From the NCBI GenBank assembly GCA_965249765.1, contig CBDFMR010000005.1, positions 620,001 to 684,000 on the forward strand: DNA of 64,000 nt, in the 5' to 3' direction. Origin of the DNA: CBDFMR01 sp965249765. Lineage in GTDB: Bacteria; Bacteroidota; Bacteroidia; Chitinophagales; Saprospiraceae. Every line of letters begins with the position of its first letter. Position 1 is the first letter of the stretch. The position numbers and the translations under genes are program-made. Below, in pieces: positions 17,745 to 27,866 of this stretch. A model generated the notes under the pieces. The model was given only the letters and a program-made list of their open reading frames with translations. It made no database searches and was not told where the DNA came from.

Positions 17745-19514
17745 TTACCTTCTGTAAAACCCTATGGCATGGAGCCCCTCTACCTCGTATTTACCGCCGA
17801 GATATCGACCACTGACATTACGCACGTAGATGGTAATATCACCCCCAGGAAGAGCCCTCTCTATTTTCAATAACTCCAGTGCAATGGGTTGAGAATTTCC
17901 AATACGTGAGGAACCCGTATGTGAAGCAAGAAGTGAATCCACAGAGATGACTTCGCGTACATCGTCATCTAGAAATACAAGTTCTTTGCTATTGGAATCA
18001 AAATATAGAGCAGGACGTCCGCCAGAGTATATGTCATAGGTCGTCTCTAAAAAGATGGTTGCACCTTCCGGAACTGGAATAGAAACCACTTCCTCAGCGT
18101 ATAGACTAAAGTAGTCATTAGCTGCAGCGAGCCCTAGAGAAACGATCCCCAAGTCGTCCAATATTGTGTAGGCAATATTACGATTGTTACTACCTCGAAT
18201 AAGGCTATCGAGGGGTACAGCAGCGGAAGCATGGGGAGTAAGAATACCGAGGGCTTTTCTATCGCCCAGATAGTTCATAGTAGAGGATATCTGGGTGTGC
18301 ATATCGGGAGAAAGGGTCTCACCCGCGGTCGTCAACTTTCCGTCAGGCATTAGGCCTGCTTTCTCGATCAAGGAAAGGAGTCTATTTTGCTGACTCTTCA
18401 CGGAAAGATGTGACATATTCAGAGGTCCTACTGCGGAGATGACGGTCATAATAAATAAGACGAGAGGAATTAGTCGCAAGTCGTCTTTACGAGAGATCAC
18501 AAAGTAGGCCACGATGATGGATAGAAAAATGGCCAACGCCACTACGACGAACCGAGGTTCCGTAATGCCGTATTCGCTCACTCTCTTGCCGATGGCAAAA
18601 ATCAAGCCTATAACCAGGGGTATCATGGAATAAAAGAAGTATTTCTTGAACAGTCGTGCTCCAGCCCAGAGATTATCAGAAGGGAGGGGTTTTATAAAAG
18701 CATATCCGAGTACGCCGATGGCAGAGTACCATAGGATGAGGTTGGATATCCAGCCTCGCGGCCAAGTAGCGCTGACAAGCACCTTGATCAGGTAGGCATA
18801 AAGAATAACCACGTATACAAACAAAACAAAAATGATCGCATATTGGACGAAGTACTTAAGACCGACATCGTTCTTGAAAGAAACGTAAGGTTTCTTAGGA
18901 AAGCGATTAAGAAAATAGAGGGGGTGAAAAACGAATGCTAGAAAAAGGAAAAGATCGATGTATATGTTGACATCATCAAAAGAGAATTCAAATAGCTTAT
19001 CCAGCGATACCAGAGCTATGGAAATGGTGCCAAATAAAAACAATCCCACAACGGTCGTTTCAATGAAAAGCAGACATAAGGCGACATTGAAGTTCCAAAA
19101 ATTGTCCTCTTCACCGCAGTTATAAAATGCTGCAATGCTAAAGGCAAGGTGTCCAGCAAAAAACAGAAGTATAAATCGGAGAAACACAGCGAACTCAAAA
19201 GACGAGGATTTTTCCACGGGAAAAGTAAAGAAGTACAATGCCAGTAACCCAAGACCAACAACACTGCAGACAACCTTGGCTATGAAAGAGAGGCTGTATG
19301 TACGGATAATTAATGTTAGAAGAAGCGAGTATATAAAACCAAGACCACCGATAGTTAGCAGGCGGGCTAGGGATTCCTCAGAGTAGTCATGAATGTCACC
19401 CTCAGATAAAAGAAAAGTGGCAACAAATACTACAAGAGCAAATATCAAGCTTGGCAAAAAGGAGGACACAATGGACCCCATGTTGAAACGGAATAATTTC
19501 TTGAGATTGATCAT
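17745..19514 (-). CDS. DUF4153-type multi-pass membrane protein
   Basis: 589 residues. The first ~370 contain about ten to twelve hydrophobic segments, starting SIVSSFLPSLIFALVVFVAT. The C-terminal ~200 residues are soluble, probably periplasmic, beta-rich and with a GxRPALYFDSNSKE segment. The layout matches the DUF4153 family, whose function is unknown. It stands between separate transcription units on the same strand. Confidence 0.7.
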   Translation of the reverse strand: MINLKKLFRFNMGSIVSSFLPSLIFALVVFVATFLLSEGDIHDYSEESLARLLTIGGLGFIYSLLLTLIIRTYSLSFIAKVVCSVVGLGLLALYFFTFPVEKSSSFEFAVFLRFILLFFAGHLAFSIAAFYNCGEEDNFWNFNVALCLLFIETTVVGLFLFGTISIALVSLDKLFEFSFDDVNIYIDLFLFLAFVFHPLYFLNRFPKKPYVSFKNDVGLKYFVQYAIIFVLFVYVVILYAYLIKVLVSATWPRGWISNLILWYSAIGVLGYAFIKPLPSDNLWAGARLFKKYFFYSMIPLVIGLIFAIGKRVSEYGITEPRFVVVALAIFLSIIVAYFVISRKDDLRLIPLVLFIMTVISAVGPLNMSHLSVKSQQNRLLSLIEKAGLMPDGKLTTAGETLSPDMHTQISSTMNYLGDRKALGILTPHASAAVPLDSLIRGSNNRNIAYTILDDLGIVSLGLAAANDYFSLYAEEVVSIPVPEGATIFLETTYDIYSGGRPALYFDSNSKELVFLDDDVREVISVDSLLASHTGSSRIGNSQPIALELLKIERALPGGDITIYVRNVSGRYLGGKYEVEGLHAIGFYRR

Positions 19515-19569
19515 GATCCCAAGATAAGGCTAAGATTTATAGGCAAAGTATTCTTCACAGCTAACTGTC

Positions 19570-20001
19570 TCAAGAAAAAAGCACCATAGATTCGTCTTCT
19601 TTGGTTCTCATGACTTGTTGTTCCTTTGCAGTCTTGTCATTGTACCCACAAAGGTGCAAGCCTCCATGAACTAGCACTCTCTGTAGCTCCACAAGAAAGT
19701 CTACGCCTACATCGCCAGCATTGTCTCTCACACGATCTACGCTTATAAAAATATCGGCACTTATAGGGTCAGTGCTGATAGGAAAAGTGACAATGTCGGT
19801 ATAAAAGTCATGATCGAGGTATTTCCTATTGATGCCCAGAAGATAGTCGTCACTACACAGAATGACATTGATGGTGCGATATATACGCCCCTCTTTTTCA
19901 AACAAACGATCATATCCACGAGCGACGAAGGATGAATCTTCAAGCAAGAAATCTGTATCCTCGTAAAAGATGTTGACTTCTTTTTCTACCTTTTCTGTCA
20001 C
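19570..20001 (-). CDS. ybeY: Endoribonuclease YbeY (rRNA maturation)
   Basis: 143 residues with the zinc-binding motif HGGLHLCGYND near residue 112, the variant of HGxLHLxGYDH found in YbeY. The family segment YTDIVTFPI is near residue 66. YbeY is needed for 16S rRNA 3' maturation and ribosome quality control. The last His of the motif is not seen in register (GYNDKTAKEQQ), as in many Bacteroidota copies. It is 15 nt downstream of the RsbW-like gene, so probably the same transcript. Confidence 0.92.
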   Translation of the reverse strand: MTEKVEKEVNIFYEDTDFLLEDSSFVARGYDRLFEKEGRIYRTINVILCSDDYLLGINRKYLDHDFYTDIVTFPISTDPISADIFISVDRVRDNAGDVGVDFLVELQRVLVHGGLHLCGYNDKTAKEQQVMRTKEDESMVLFS

Positions 20002-20016
20002 AGGAAGCTCTGGGTA

Positions 20017-20436
20017 TTATAGGTCAAAGAAAATTTCTACTGTACGACCATTGTCATGAAAATTGATGCGATCTGAAAGCTGCTTCATCAGAAACACACC
20101 TCTTCCGCCACAGCACTCTATATTTTCATTTGAGGTAGGATCAGGAATACTCTCGGGGTCAAAACCGAGGCCTTCATCAGATATCCTAAATGCCAGGCCA
20201 GTATCTGTACGAGCCATGTCTATATTGACCGACTTGCTTTGGTCCTCACCATTACCGTGAGTAATGGCATTGTTGACAGCCTCCGTGAGGCTGATAAGAA
20301 TATTGGGATAATGGTCGTCACCAATATCATACTTAGAAGAAATTCGTCTTACGTAGTTTTCTACTTTGGTTATCGACTGAGCTGTGGATGGCAATACCAA
20401 CATTTCAGTTATTTTATAAATATCAATAGTTTTCAA
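20017..20436 (-). CDS. RsbW-like anti-sigma kinase / GHKL ATPase
   Basis: 139 residues, a stand-alone HATPase domain. N box EAVNNAITHGN near residue 52, G1-type DEGLGFDPESIPDP near 88, and GGRGVFLMKQL near 109. This is the layout of RsbW/SpoIIAB kinases that bind a sigma factor or an antagonist. There is no anti-anti-sigma gene in the window. Only 3 nt separate it from the DUF4175 gene. Confidence 0.88.
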   Translation of the reverse strand: MKTIDIYKITEMLVLPSTAQSITKVENYVRRISSKYDIGDDHYPNILISLTEAVNNAITHGNGEDQSKSVNIDMARTDTGLAFRISDEGLGFDPESIPDPTSNENIECCGGRGVFLMKQLSDRINFHDNGRTVEIFFDL

Positions 20437-20439
20437 ATG

Positions 20440-23400
20440 CTATTTACTTCCTTTAAGTTCCTTATAATACTTGTCTACAAGTGCTTTGTAATAAGGTTTG
20501 AGATCGGGAGAGATAGTTTTATAAAACTCGGTCTCAGCTTTTCTCTTCTTGATATACTCTTCGAGAGATGGGGGAATTTCTCTCTTCTTGTTGGAAGTAC
20601 GTTCTGCTTTTCTTTTGTTTTCAAATTCTCGTTGTCTGTCGGCTTTTTCTGCTTTCAGTAGCCTTGTCATTATATCCTTCTGCCTCTTAAGCATCTCGGC
20701 ATTGAGACGCTTATTGACGAGGTAGGTTTCTATTTTATCCATCTGGTCGATGATGTCCTGGAGACCACCGTCACCCTTGCCTTGTTCTTGAGAGTTTTTC
20801 TTCATCTCCTCCAGAGCTTTTCTCAGCGCAGCTTGTTTTGCTGCCGCTTCTGCGAATTCCTTTGCACTACCACCTTTACCTTTTCCCTCTTTCTTGCCCT
20901 TGGCATCTTCGATCATTTTTTGCAACTGCTCATTAAGTTGCCCTTGCCCCTTAGTGATCTTATCCATCGGCATTCCAGCCTTTCCTTTGCCAGGTTTTTG
21001 ACCGGGATTATTTCCTGGTTTGTTGCACTGCTGGCTTCCCGGCATCATGGCACCCATTTGCTGTTGCATCTGCTGCATCGACTCAGAGAGCATCAGAGCA
21101 AGATCGTTGACATTTTTCATCGTCCGTCTCTGCTTATCGGTAGCTTGAGGTTTTTTTCTGTCTTCGAGAAATTCAATCCCTTCCTTCATGTTTTCTTTTA
21201 CCTCAAAAACTTTTTCCGTCACAAAACTTTCAATCTGCGTCACTCGAGTACTAAGTGCCGTCAGACTATCTTCTATTAGCCTGAAATCATCCTTAAGTTT
21301 AAACTGATGCTGAACTAGATCAACATAGCGGGGCGTATTTAACTGAGTTCGGCCGAGATCATTTACCAGATCTTCCTGATCAAAGGAAAGGTCTATCAAG
21401 TTCTCTAAAAGCTGGCGTAAAGCCTTGATATCTTCTTCCATCTGTTCCATCTCCCCCGCTGCCATTTGCTGTTGCAAATTCCCTGCCATATCTTTCATCT
21501 TCTTAGCGGCATCTTTTTGCGACTCACTGGCCTGTTGCATTTCGCCACCTTCCATCTTTTCGCCAGACTTATTTAGATCTTGCTGGATGTCTTCCATACG
21601 TTCCTCGTTGTCATCACCCATATCTTTAGGGGGACTAAGCTCCTTATTCTTCTCTTCGAGTTCCTCCATCTTTTCCTTTACCTCTTCAAACTCCTCGTTG
21701 ATCTCTTCCTGTTCTTTCTTGAGTTCTTCACTGGGCTTAGATTCTTCTTTTGTTTCCTCGCTCAGTTCTTCCTGCTTCTCGGCAAGCTCCTCAAGCTTTT
21801 CGATCTGCTCAGTTATCTCCATCTCCATCTCCAGTTGCTTAAATAGTTCTAGCAGGCGCTCAGTATTTTTCTCCATAGCCTCCTCCGAGAGTTCCATGTC
21901 CTCCATCATTTCGAGGGCATCTTCTTTATTGAGCTCTTCCATGAGCTCTTGAATTTTTTCAATCAAGTCCTCGGTCTCAGGATCCAGGGATTCCTCAAAG
22001 AGTTTTTGCAACTGCTCCTGCTTTTTTTGTATCTCTTCCTGGGGCTCATTAAATTCCTCTTGGTTCTTAAGATTTTTATCAAATTTTTCTTTGGCTTTTT
22101 TGATCTTTTCCTGAAGCTTTTTTTGTTTTTCCAGGAGGCCCTCTAGCTCTTTCTTATCCTGCCAGTCAAGTTCTTGTTGCTGAAGAAGCTTTTCTCTAAG
22201 TTTTCTAAACTCATCCTGTAAGCGCTTGAGCTCTTCTAGCGATTCTTTGAGGTCTTCTTTTATTTCTTCTTCATTTTCATTCTCCATTTCTTCAAACTCA
22301 TCCACCGTAGGTTTCTCAAAACTCATGACACCCGTACGTGCAGACTTGCTGCCATTTACGCCATCATTGTCAAATGTTTCAAAGAAGAAACTTACATTTT
22401 CTCCTGGCTTTAATGAAAGCTGCGTGATATCAAAAACATGGTCAAATGAAGCCGAGGACCCAGATGTAGTAGGCAGCAACTCTGTCTGTGTCGGCTGTTT
22501 TACGCCTCTTGCATTGGTAATATTATAATTGAAAGAAACAGATCTAATGCCGTAATCATCGGAGACCTGACCTACAAAATAATAGACTTCAGTAACGGAG
22601 CTATCTTGAAAGTCCTCAACACTAATTATAGGATATTGGTCCTTGATCACATTTATAGAGTAGGCGATGGAGTCTCCTTTGGTGATGTGTTTATTAGACA
22701 GATAAATTTTATAGAAGTCATCACGGCGTAGCCTTTTACTAAAATCGAAAAGATTATTCGACTTACGATTGGCGGATTCTTCCTTACCAGAGGTAGAAAA
22801 AACATAGGACAACACATCCGTACGACCACCACTTATTTCCCAGTAGGCGCGAGTTCCCTCAGGGACTACTACGTCTCCTATATTTTCTAATTTTTCATCC
22901 TTCTGACCCGTGTATGAGGGGTAGTCCAGGTTGAGAGAAAAACTTAGAATGTGTGGCTTTTCAAGAACGGTGAGATTAAACTCATCGCTAGTTACAACAC
23001 CAGATCCTAGGCTAAACGAGGTGCTTTTCTGAACATTTCTAAAAGTATACGAAAAACGACCAGGAGCAACTTTATCTAATTGGTACTTAAAATCGTCCAG
23101 CGTGATAAAAACTTTCTCAGGCAGGACATCCCCATCTATTTGGACATCCATTACATAGTCTTCGTACTGAATAATCTCTGGAGCATCATTCTCAAGGACA
23201 AAGTGGAATGGTGCCTCTCTTTCAAATGTCTTGTCGTTATTTATGATTCTATGTGTAGAATCAGTAATAAGACTCGGTGCAGCAAAAAGGATAAATAGAA
23301 ACAACAAAAGTGGGGGCAGAGCATATTTAAAGTACTTGCGATTCTTAGAAAGGTCAATAGCCGATTTAAAAGGAACGAGTTTTATTTCATCAGACTTTTG

Positions 23401-23805
23401 CTCAATACTTGCAGTGGTGAGCTCACGATGGGCCAAGGTGTCTGCTTGCTCTCTTAGTTGTAATATATTGAGAAGTTTGTCTTTTACATTGACAAAATGA
23501 TCACCAATTATAGTGGCGGACATTTGATGCGAAATAACTTTTCCCAGATGAAAATACCTAAGCAATGGTGTAGCGACCAACCAAGATATTATGGCAACAC
23601 TTACCACAAGAAATGAATAGAAAAGAAACTTTCTGGTATCCTTTCCAAAGAAGAATTCGCTTTCAAGATAAGTTACAAGAAGAAAGAGCCCGAGCAGGAT
23701 ACCCACACTAAAAAGCACGCCCCTTATTGCCTTATTTAGATAATACTTTCTAATAAACCCATCCAGTTTCTCTATCAGTAACTGGTAATTCTTCGATTGA
23801 CTCAT
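20440..23805 (-). CDS. DUF4175-type membrane-anchored coiled-coil protein
   Basis: 1121 residues. Two or three membrane helices lie near the N-terminus (FSVGILLGLFLLVTYLE; LFYSFLVVSVAIISWL; and YALPPLLLFLFILFAAP near 155). Residues about 180-490 are beta-rich and probably periplasmic. From about 500 to 780 the protein is an extremely Glu/Lys-rich coiled coil, followed by Gln/Met-rich, Gly/Lys-rich and basic helical tails. The order with an RsbW-like kinase and YbeY is one I recall as conserved in Bacteroidota; no function is established. The Glu-rich repeats produce long meaningless antisense frames. Confidence 0.8.
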   Translation of the reverse strand: MSQSKNYQLLIEKLDGFIRKYYLNKAIRGVLFSVGILLGLFLLVTYLESEFFFGKDTRKFLFYSFLVVSVAIISWLVATPLLRYFHLGKVISHQMSATIIGDHFVNVKDKLLNILQLREQADTLAHRELTTASIEQKSDEIKLVPFKSAIDLSKNRKYFKYALPPLLLFLFILFAAPSLITDSTHRIINNDKTFEREAPFHFVLENDAPEIIQYEDYVMDVQIDGDVLPEKVFITLDDFKYQLDKVAPGRFSYTFRNVQKSTSFSLGSGVVTSDEFNLTVLEKPHILSFSLNLDYPSYTGQKDEKLENIGDVVVPEGTRAYWEISGGRTDVLSYVFSTSGKEESANRKSNNLFDFSKRLRRDDFYKIYLSNKHITKGDSIAYSINVIKDQYPIISVEDFQDSSVTEVYYFVGQVSDDYGIRSVSFNYNITNARGVKQPTQTELLPTTSGSSASFDHVFDITQLSLKPGENVSFFFETFDNDGVNGSKSARTGVMSFEKPTVDEFEEMENENEEEIKEDLKESLEELKRLQDEFRKLREKLLQQQELDWQDKKELEGLLEKQKKLQEKIKKAKEKFDKNLKNQEEFNEPQEEIQKKQEQLQKLFEESLDPETEDLIEKIQELMEELNKEDALEMMEDMELSEEAMEKNTERLLELFKQLEMEMEITEQIEKLEELAEKQEELSEETKEESKPSEELKKEQEEINEEFEEVKEKMEELEEKNKELSPPKDMGDDNEERMEDIQQDLNKSGEKMEGGEMQQASESQKDAAKKMKDMAGNLQQQMAAGEMEQMEEDIKALRQLLENLIDLSFDQEDLVNDLGRTQLNTPRYVDLVQHQFKLKDDFRLIEDSLTALSTRVTQIESFVTEKVFEVKENMKEGIEFLEDRKKPQATDKQRRTMKNVNDLALMLSESMQQMQQQMGAMMPGSQQCNKPGNNPGQKPGKGKAGMPMDKITKGQGQLNEQLQKMIEDAKGKKEGKGKGGSAKEFAEAAAKQAALRKALEEMKKNSQEQGKGDGGLQDIIDQMDKIETYLVNKRLNAEMLKRQKDIMTRLLKAEKADRQREFENKRKAERTSNKKREIPPSLEEYIKKRKAETEFYKTISPDLKPYYKALVDKYYKELKGSK

Positions 23806-23952
23806 ATCCTTATTTTATCCTCATCTGACAATAAAAACACCTTCTCTCACTATATAATGCAAAACAAGGTAGAAAAGTATGAGGATTTACCGAAAAAGTC
23901 AAGACCGGGACACGAAGTAAATGTGTTGAAAATCAGGATATCTTGAAAACAA

Positions 23953-24630
23953 CTAAGACCTGTCCTTAAAAAGGAGGTCTCCTTTGGTGAGCCAGGAAAG
24001 ACTAAAAGCCCACAAGCTTCCTGTTTCCAGCCAAAACACAGGACTAAAATCCGAAAACACAGGGAAAGCCTCTTTTAGAATTAAAACGTAAATAGCAATG
24101 AGGGCTATAAACAGAAAAATGAGTATTCCACATACCTTATAGATGGTGTTCCGCTTCTTTTTTTCTCTTGTCATTGTTCCTTTTGACTGGGTAAACAGAA
24201 ACAAGGAAAAACAACCAAGTAGAAAAAACAAAAGTGCCGCTGATACAAAATGAACAACACCGACCCTTCCCATATCAATGACCTCTGGCAGACATAGTGT
24301 AAACGGCGCAGAAACAGAAGTGGGAAAGAAGGCCACCCCAAGAGAAAGAACAGCCGCGACGGTCCCCAAAACATTGTCAAGAGAACTATAGCCTTTATAA
24401 GCAAACAGGCAAAGGGCAATGGCACTTAAAAAACCAACAAAAAGGTTTCTCGATAGGGTGTGATAATAAGCACTGATAGAATTTTGTATTACCTCGCACT
24501 CCTGAAGGCCTACCGCAATAGCGATAAGAGCAATCGGAAAAAGAAAGCCAAGAACACCAATGGTCCTTATCAGATATTTGACAGAGATCAGCTCAGGAGC
24601 ACTACTGCTAGATTTTGTGAGGTCGAACAT
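23953..24630 (-). CDS. Hypothetical multi-pass membrane protein
   Basis: 225 residues with about six hydrophobic segments (e.g. IGVLGFLFPIALIAIAVGL; FVGFLSAIALCLFAYKGY; FVSAALLFFLLGCFSLFLF). The segment ISAYYHTLSRNLFVGFLSA resembles a family of bacterial membrane proteins of unknown function. No catalytic residues stand out. It is 27 nt downstream of ftcD's far end only by opposite order (ftcD lies after it on this strand), so co-transcription with ftcD is possible. Confidence 0.65.
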   Translation of the reverse strand: MFDLTKSSSSAPELISVKYLIRTIGVLGFLFPIALIAIAVGLQECEVIQNSISAYYHTLSRNLFVGFLSAIALCLFAYKGYSSLDNVLGTVAAVLSLGVAFFPTSVSAPFTLCLPEVIDMGRVGVVHFVSAALLFFLLGCFSLFLFTQSKGTMTREKKKRNTIYKVCGILIFLFIALIAIYVLILKEAFPVFSDFSPVFWLETGSLWAFSLSWLTKGDLLFKDRS

Positions 24631-24657
24631 ATAATTCCCTAAGATACAGATAATAAT

Positions 24658-26346
24658 TTACATCTGTTTCTCAACAAGCTTTATGACCTCATCCTTGATC
24701 TTTCTTGAACGTTTTATGATCTTCTCACTGGATGATAAAACTTTACTTACAAATTTTATGTCATCAAAACCAGCGCAATTTATCTTGACATTGAGATGAG
24801 CCCCTTCTATGGCAGTCATTAGACATAATGCTCCTACACCAGCATCCGAGACCGAATTTGGATTTCCCCGTTTTGCCATTTCTTTGACAAAAGAAAATCC
24901 ATCAAAAGCAACGGACATCACCTCAAGAGGCACTGAAATGGCCTCTCGTGTTGCATCGGCCATTGCTTCATCTCTCTGACGTTTTTCTTCGGGACTTTTC
25001 TTAGGCATCCTGATGGCTGCTAAAATCTTATTAAAGGCAGCAGTATCCTCGTCTACCAGAGTGAGCAGTCGATCCTTTATTTTCTGACCTTGCTCTGCGT
25101 GCACAGAAAATTCCTCCCAGCGGTCATCCCATCCACGCTTATGGGCACTAAGGTTGGCGACCATGGCACCCAGCGCGGCACCTAGAGCTCCCACATAGGC
25201 GGAAACGCTTCCGCCGCCAGGGGCAGGAGTGTCGGATGCTGCTTCATTGGCAAAACCAGTAAGAGACATGTCAACCAGGGCGTTGTTTTTATTCTCTTCG
25301 AGGAGGTATTCTATAATCTTTTTCTTTGGTTCGAAGGGCGCAAGCTCATCCAATCCAAGAGACTTGATGGCTATATGAATGAGTTCTTGTTCCGAAACTC
25401 CGACAGACCTTTGTTGCAATCTCAGAAAATATTTACCCGCATCGACAAGTACACTCTTTGGTACGAGTCCGACCAACTCCGAGCCCGTAATTCTCAAGCC
25501 ACGAGCATTTGCACTTTTTCTACATTCTTCGAAAGCAAGATGCAGCGGAGTGACATTAATGTTGGTTAGGTTCATAGAGATCTGAGCGATTTTATACTCA
25601 TCTATGTACCATCCAATTGCTTTGACGGACTTGCACTTTCCGGGCTTCCTAAGGGGATTTCCTCGTTTGTCTTTGAGGATTTTCCCATTGAGTTTCCCTC
25701 CCTCTCTCTTTATTCTACCATTTTCGCGTACATCGAAAGCAACAGAATTTGCTCTACGAACAGAGGACGTATTAAGGTTAATGTTATAAGCGACAAGAAA
25801 GTCTCTTGCGCCTATGACGGTAGCTCCTGCTCTGCTATTGAACATCGCAGGTCCATAGTCGGGCTTCCAATGAGAATCTTTGAGTTTATCCGCCAGACCC
25901 TCATATTCTCCAGCCCTTATGGTAGCAAGATTTTTTCTATCTGTTTTCGTCGCTGCTTCCTCATACATGAATATCGGAAACCCCAATTCTCGACCCGCTC
26001 TTTCTGCTAGCAGATTGGCATACTTGACGGCCTCTTCCATACTTATGCCCGATATAGGAATCATTGGGCATACATCGGTGGCTCCCATCCGCGGATGTTC
26101 ACCAGAGTGTACGGACATGTCGATGACTTCAGAGGCTTTTCTCATTGCCAGAAATGCAGCCTCTATGACGGCTTCTGGTTTTCCGACAAATGTTACCACG
26201 GTTCTGTTGGTTGCTTTACCGGGATCTACGTCCAGAAGTTTAACTCCCGATACAGATTCTATCTCTTTGGTTATCTCATTTATAACATCCATATTTCTTC
26301 CCTCTGAGAAATTTGGAACGCACTCGAGCAATCTCTTTGCTGACAT
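24658..26346 (-). CDS. ftcD: Fused glutamate formimidoyltransferase / formimidoyl-THF cyclodeaminase
   Basis: 562 residues. The N-terminal ~300 are the formimidoyltransferase (LLECVPNFSEGRN; VHSGEHPRMGATDVCPM near residue 80). The C-terminal ~200 are the cyclodeaminase (FANEAASDTPAPGGGSVSAY near 365). Together they move the formimino group from formiminoglutamate to tetrahydrofolate and deaminate it, the last step of one histidine degradation route. Both domains appear complete. No hutH, hutU or hutI gene is next to it. Confidence 0.93.
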   Translation of the reverse strand: MSAKRLLECVPNFSEGRNMDVINEITKEIESVSGVKLLDVDPGKATNRTVVTFVGKPEAVIEAAFLAMRKASEVIDMSVHSGEHPRMGATDVCPMIPISGISMEEAVKYANLLAERAGRELGFPIFMYEEAATKTDRKNLATIRAGEYEGLADKLKDSHWKPDYGPAMFNSRAGATVIGARDFLVAYNINLNTSSVRRANSVAFDVRENGRIKREGGKLNGKILKDKRGNPLRKPGKCKSVKAIGWYIDEYKIAQISMNLTNINVTPLHLAFEECRKSANARGLRITGSELVGLVPKSVLVDAGKYFLRLQQRSVGVSEQELIHIAIKSLGLDELAPFEPKKKIIEYLLEENKNNALVDMSLTGFANEAASDTPAPGGGSVSAYVGALGAALGAMVANLSAHKRGWDDRWEEFSVHAEQGQKIKDRLLTLVDEDTAAFNKILAAIRMPKKSPEEKRQRDEAMADATREAISVPLEVMSVAFDGFSFVKEMAKRGNPNSVSDAGVGALCLMTAIEGAHLNVKINCAGFDDIKFVSKVLSSSEKIIKRSRKIKDEVIKLVEKQM

Positions 26347-26420
26347 ATATCGTTATTTTTTAAAGTACCTCTTGCAACAATAAGATTAATAGGCTAATAT
26401 TAAAGTCGCACATTAAATAT

Positions 26421-27866
26421 ATGTCACAAAGAAAACTAATTACTTCATTTCTTATGATCTGTTTTGGTCTGATAGGTACGGCCACAGGGCAAAAAGTAAC
26501 TGTGTCCAAGGCCCTGAGCATAAGGAATGACTTTTCATATGAGATTGTAGGTGTTGTTAACAACTCGATCATTCTCGTACGGGATCGTGGTCTCGAATAC
26601 GAAATGGAGGTTTTCAATGAGGACATGAGCCATAGATCTACATATGAGATGGTATTTGAGAAGCGAAAGATAAATCTATTGGGTTCTGTGTCTACAGATA
26701 CCAGTTTCCTCGCTTTCTATAGTTTTCGTCACAAAGATTCCATCGAGGTAAGGTGTCGCAACTATGATAATCAATGTCGTCTTCTGGATTCTCTTTTGGT
26801 ATTTAAGCGAAAAAAAGTTTCCGGGTTAGGGTCGTATTTTATAGAGTTATCAGAAGACAAAAGTAAAACCCTCATTTATACGATTATCAAAAACCGATAT
26901 CTGGAAAGCTCAGTTTTTGACAACAAGACATTTGAATTACTGACAGATGATTCTGTAGACCTAGATGACTATAACCTGAAGAAAGATTTTAAAAACCTAG
27001 TGGTAACCAATAGTGGCGACGTATGGGTACTGCTAGAAAAACACAACACAAAATTTAAGCGGAAAGAACACAAAGCGACAATCTTACATCTTTCCTTAGC
27101 TGAGGACAAAACCACAGAATATGATATTTCATTTGAGGAATACTTGACTACGGACGCTACAATAAAATACGATGAGACGAATGGAGGAATAATCATTGCG
27201 GGCCTATATAATGACGATAACAACAATGATGCGTTGGGTTATTATTTCTATCGATCAAATGATAACCTGGGTAAGAAAACACACAAGTTTTCTTTTGTAC
27301 CATTTGGTGAAGTATATGTTGCCGAGGTGACCGGAAAGAAGGCCAACAAGGAAGAAAGACTGAGTAATTTTTCTAATCAAGATATCATTCTCACACAAGA
27401 TGGTGGATTTGTGTTAATTGCTGAGATGAATAGGGAGCATTCACGACGTTCAACATACGGTTCCCCCGGGACTTTCAGAGGGGGATATGGACGAGGGTCC
27501 TGGATAGACTATAATAATGAAGACCTTACGCTGATAAACATAGACGGATCTGGAGTGGAACGCTGGAAAACCGTATTGTACAAGAAACAGTTTTCACAAG
27601 ATGACGACGCGGCATATTCTTCGTATTTTCCATTTATCACCAATTCCCGACTTAGACTTCTCTATAATGATGAGATCAGAAAAAATAGTACCGTCAGCGA
27701 GTACGTCATTGACCCGTTGGGCCAAAGTGAGCGGAATGCTGTTATGAGTACCGATGATCAATCATTAAAACTAAGACTGAGAGAAGCATTGCAAGTATCG
27801 GCCTCGGAACTTATCGTTCCCAGTGAAAGAAAATATAAACTCAATCTTGTTAAAATCAGCTACTGA
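26421..27866 (+). CDS. Exported protein of unknown function
   Basis: 481 residues with a signal peptide (KLITSFLMICFGLIGTATGQ). The rest looks beta-rich, with repeated blocks that could be propeller-like (IIIAGLYNDDNN; DIILTQDGGFVLIAEMNRE). A Gly/Arg/Tyr-rich patch lies near residue 350 (TFRGGYGRGSWIDYN). I recognise no catalytic motif or T9SS domain. It is divergent from ftcD with about 75 nt between, and overlaps the convergent MFS gene by 11 nt. Confidence 0.7.
   Translation: MSQRKLITSFLMICFGLIGTATGQKVTVSKALSIRNDFSYEIVGVVNNSIILVRDRGLEYEMEVFNEDMSHRSTYEMVFEKRKINLLGSVSTDTSFLAFYSFRHKDSIEVRCRNYDNQCRLLDSLLVFKRKKVSGLGSYFIELSEDKSKTLIYTIIKNRYLESSVFDNKTFELLTDDSVDLDDYNLKKDFKNLVVTNSGDVWVLLEKHNTKFKRKEHKATILHLSLAEDKTTEYDISFEEYLTTDATIKYDETNGGIIIAGLYNDDNNNDALGYYFYRSNDNLGKKTHKFSFVPFGEVYVAEVTGKKANKEERLSNFSNQDIILTQDGGFVLIAEMNREHSRRSTYGSPGTFRGGYGRGSWIDYNNEDLTLINIDGSGVERWKTVLYKKQFSQDDDAAYSSYFPFITNSRLRLLYNDEIRKNSTVSEYVIDPLGQSERNAVMSTDDQSLKLRLREALQVSASELIVPSERKYKLNLVKISY

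Noticed and set aside
20782..22146. Several plus-strand open frames rich in Ser, Leu and Phe
   Set aside because: They are antisense shadows of the Glu/Lys-rich coiled coil of the DUF4175 protein.
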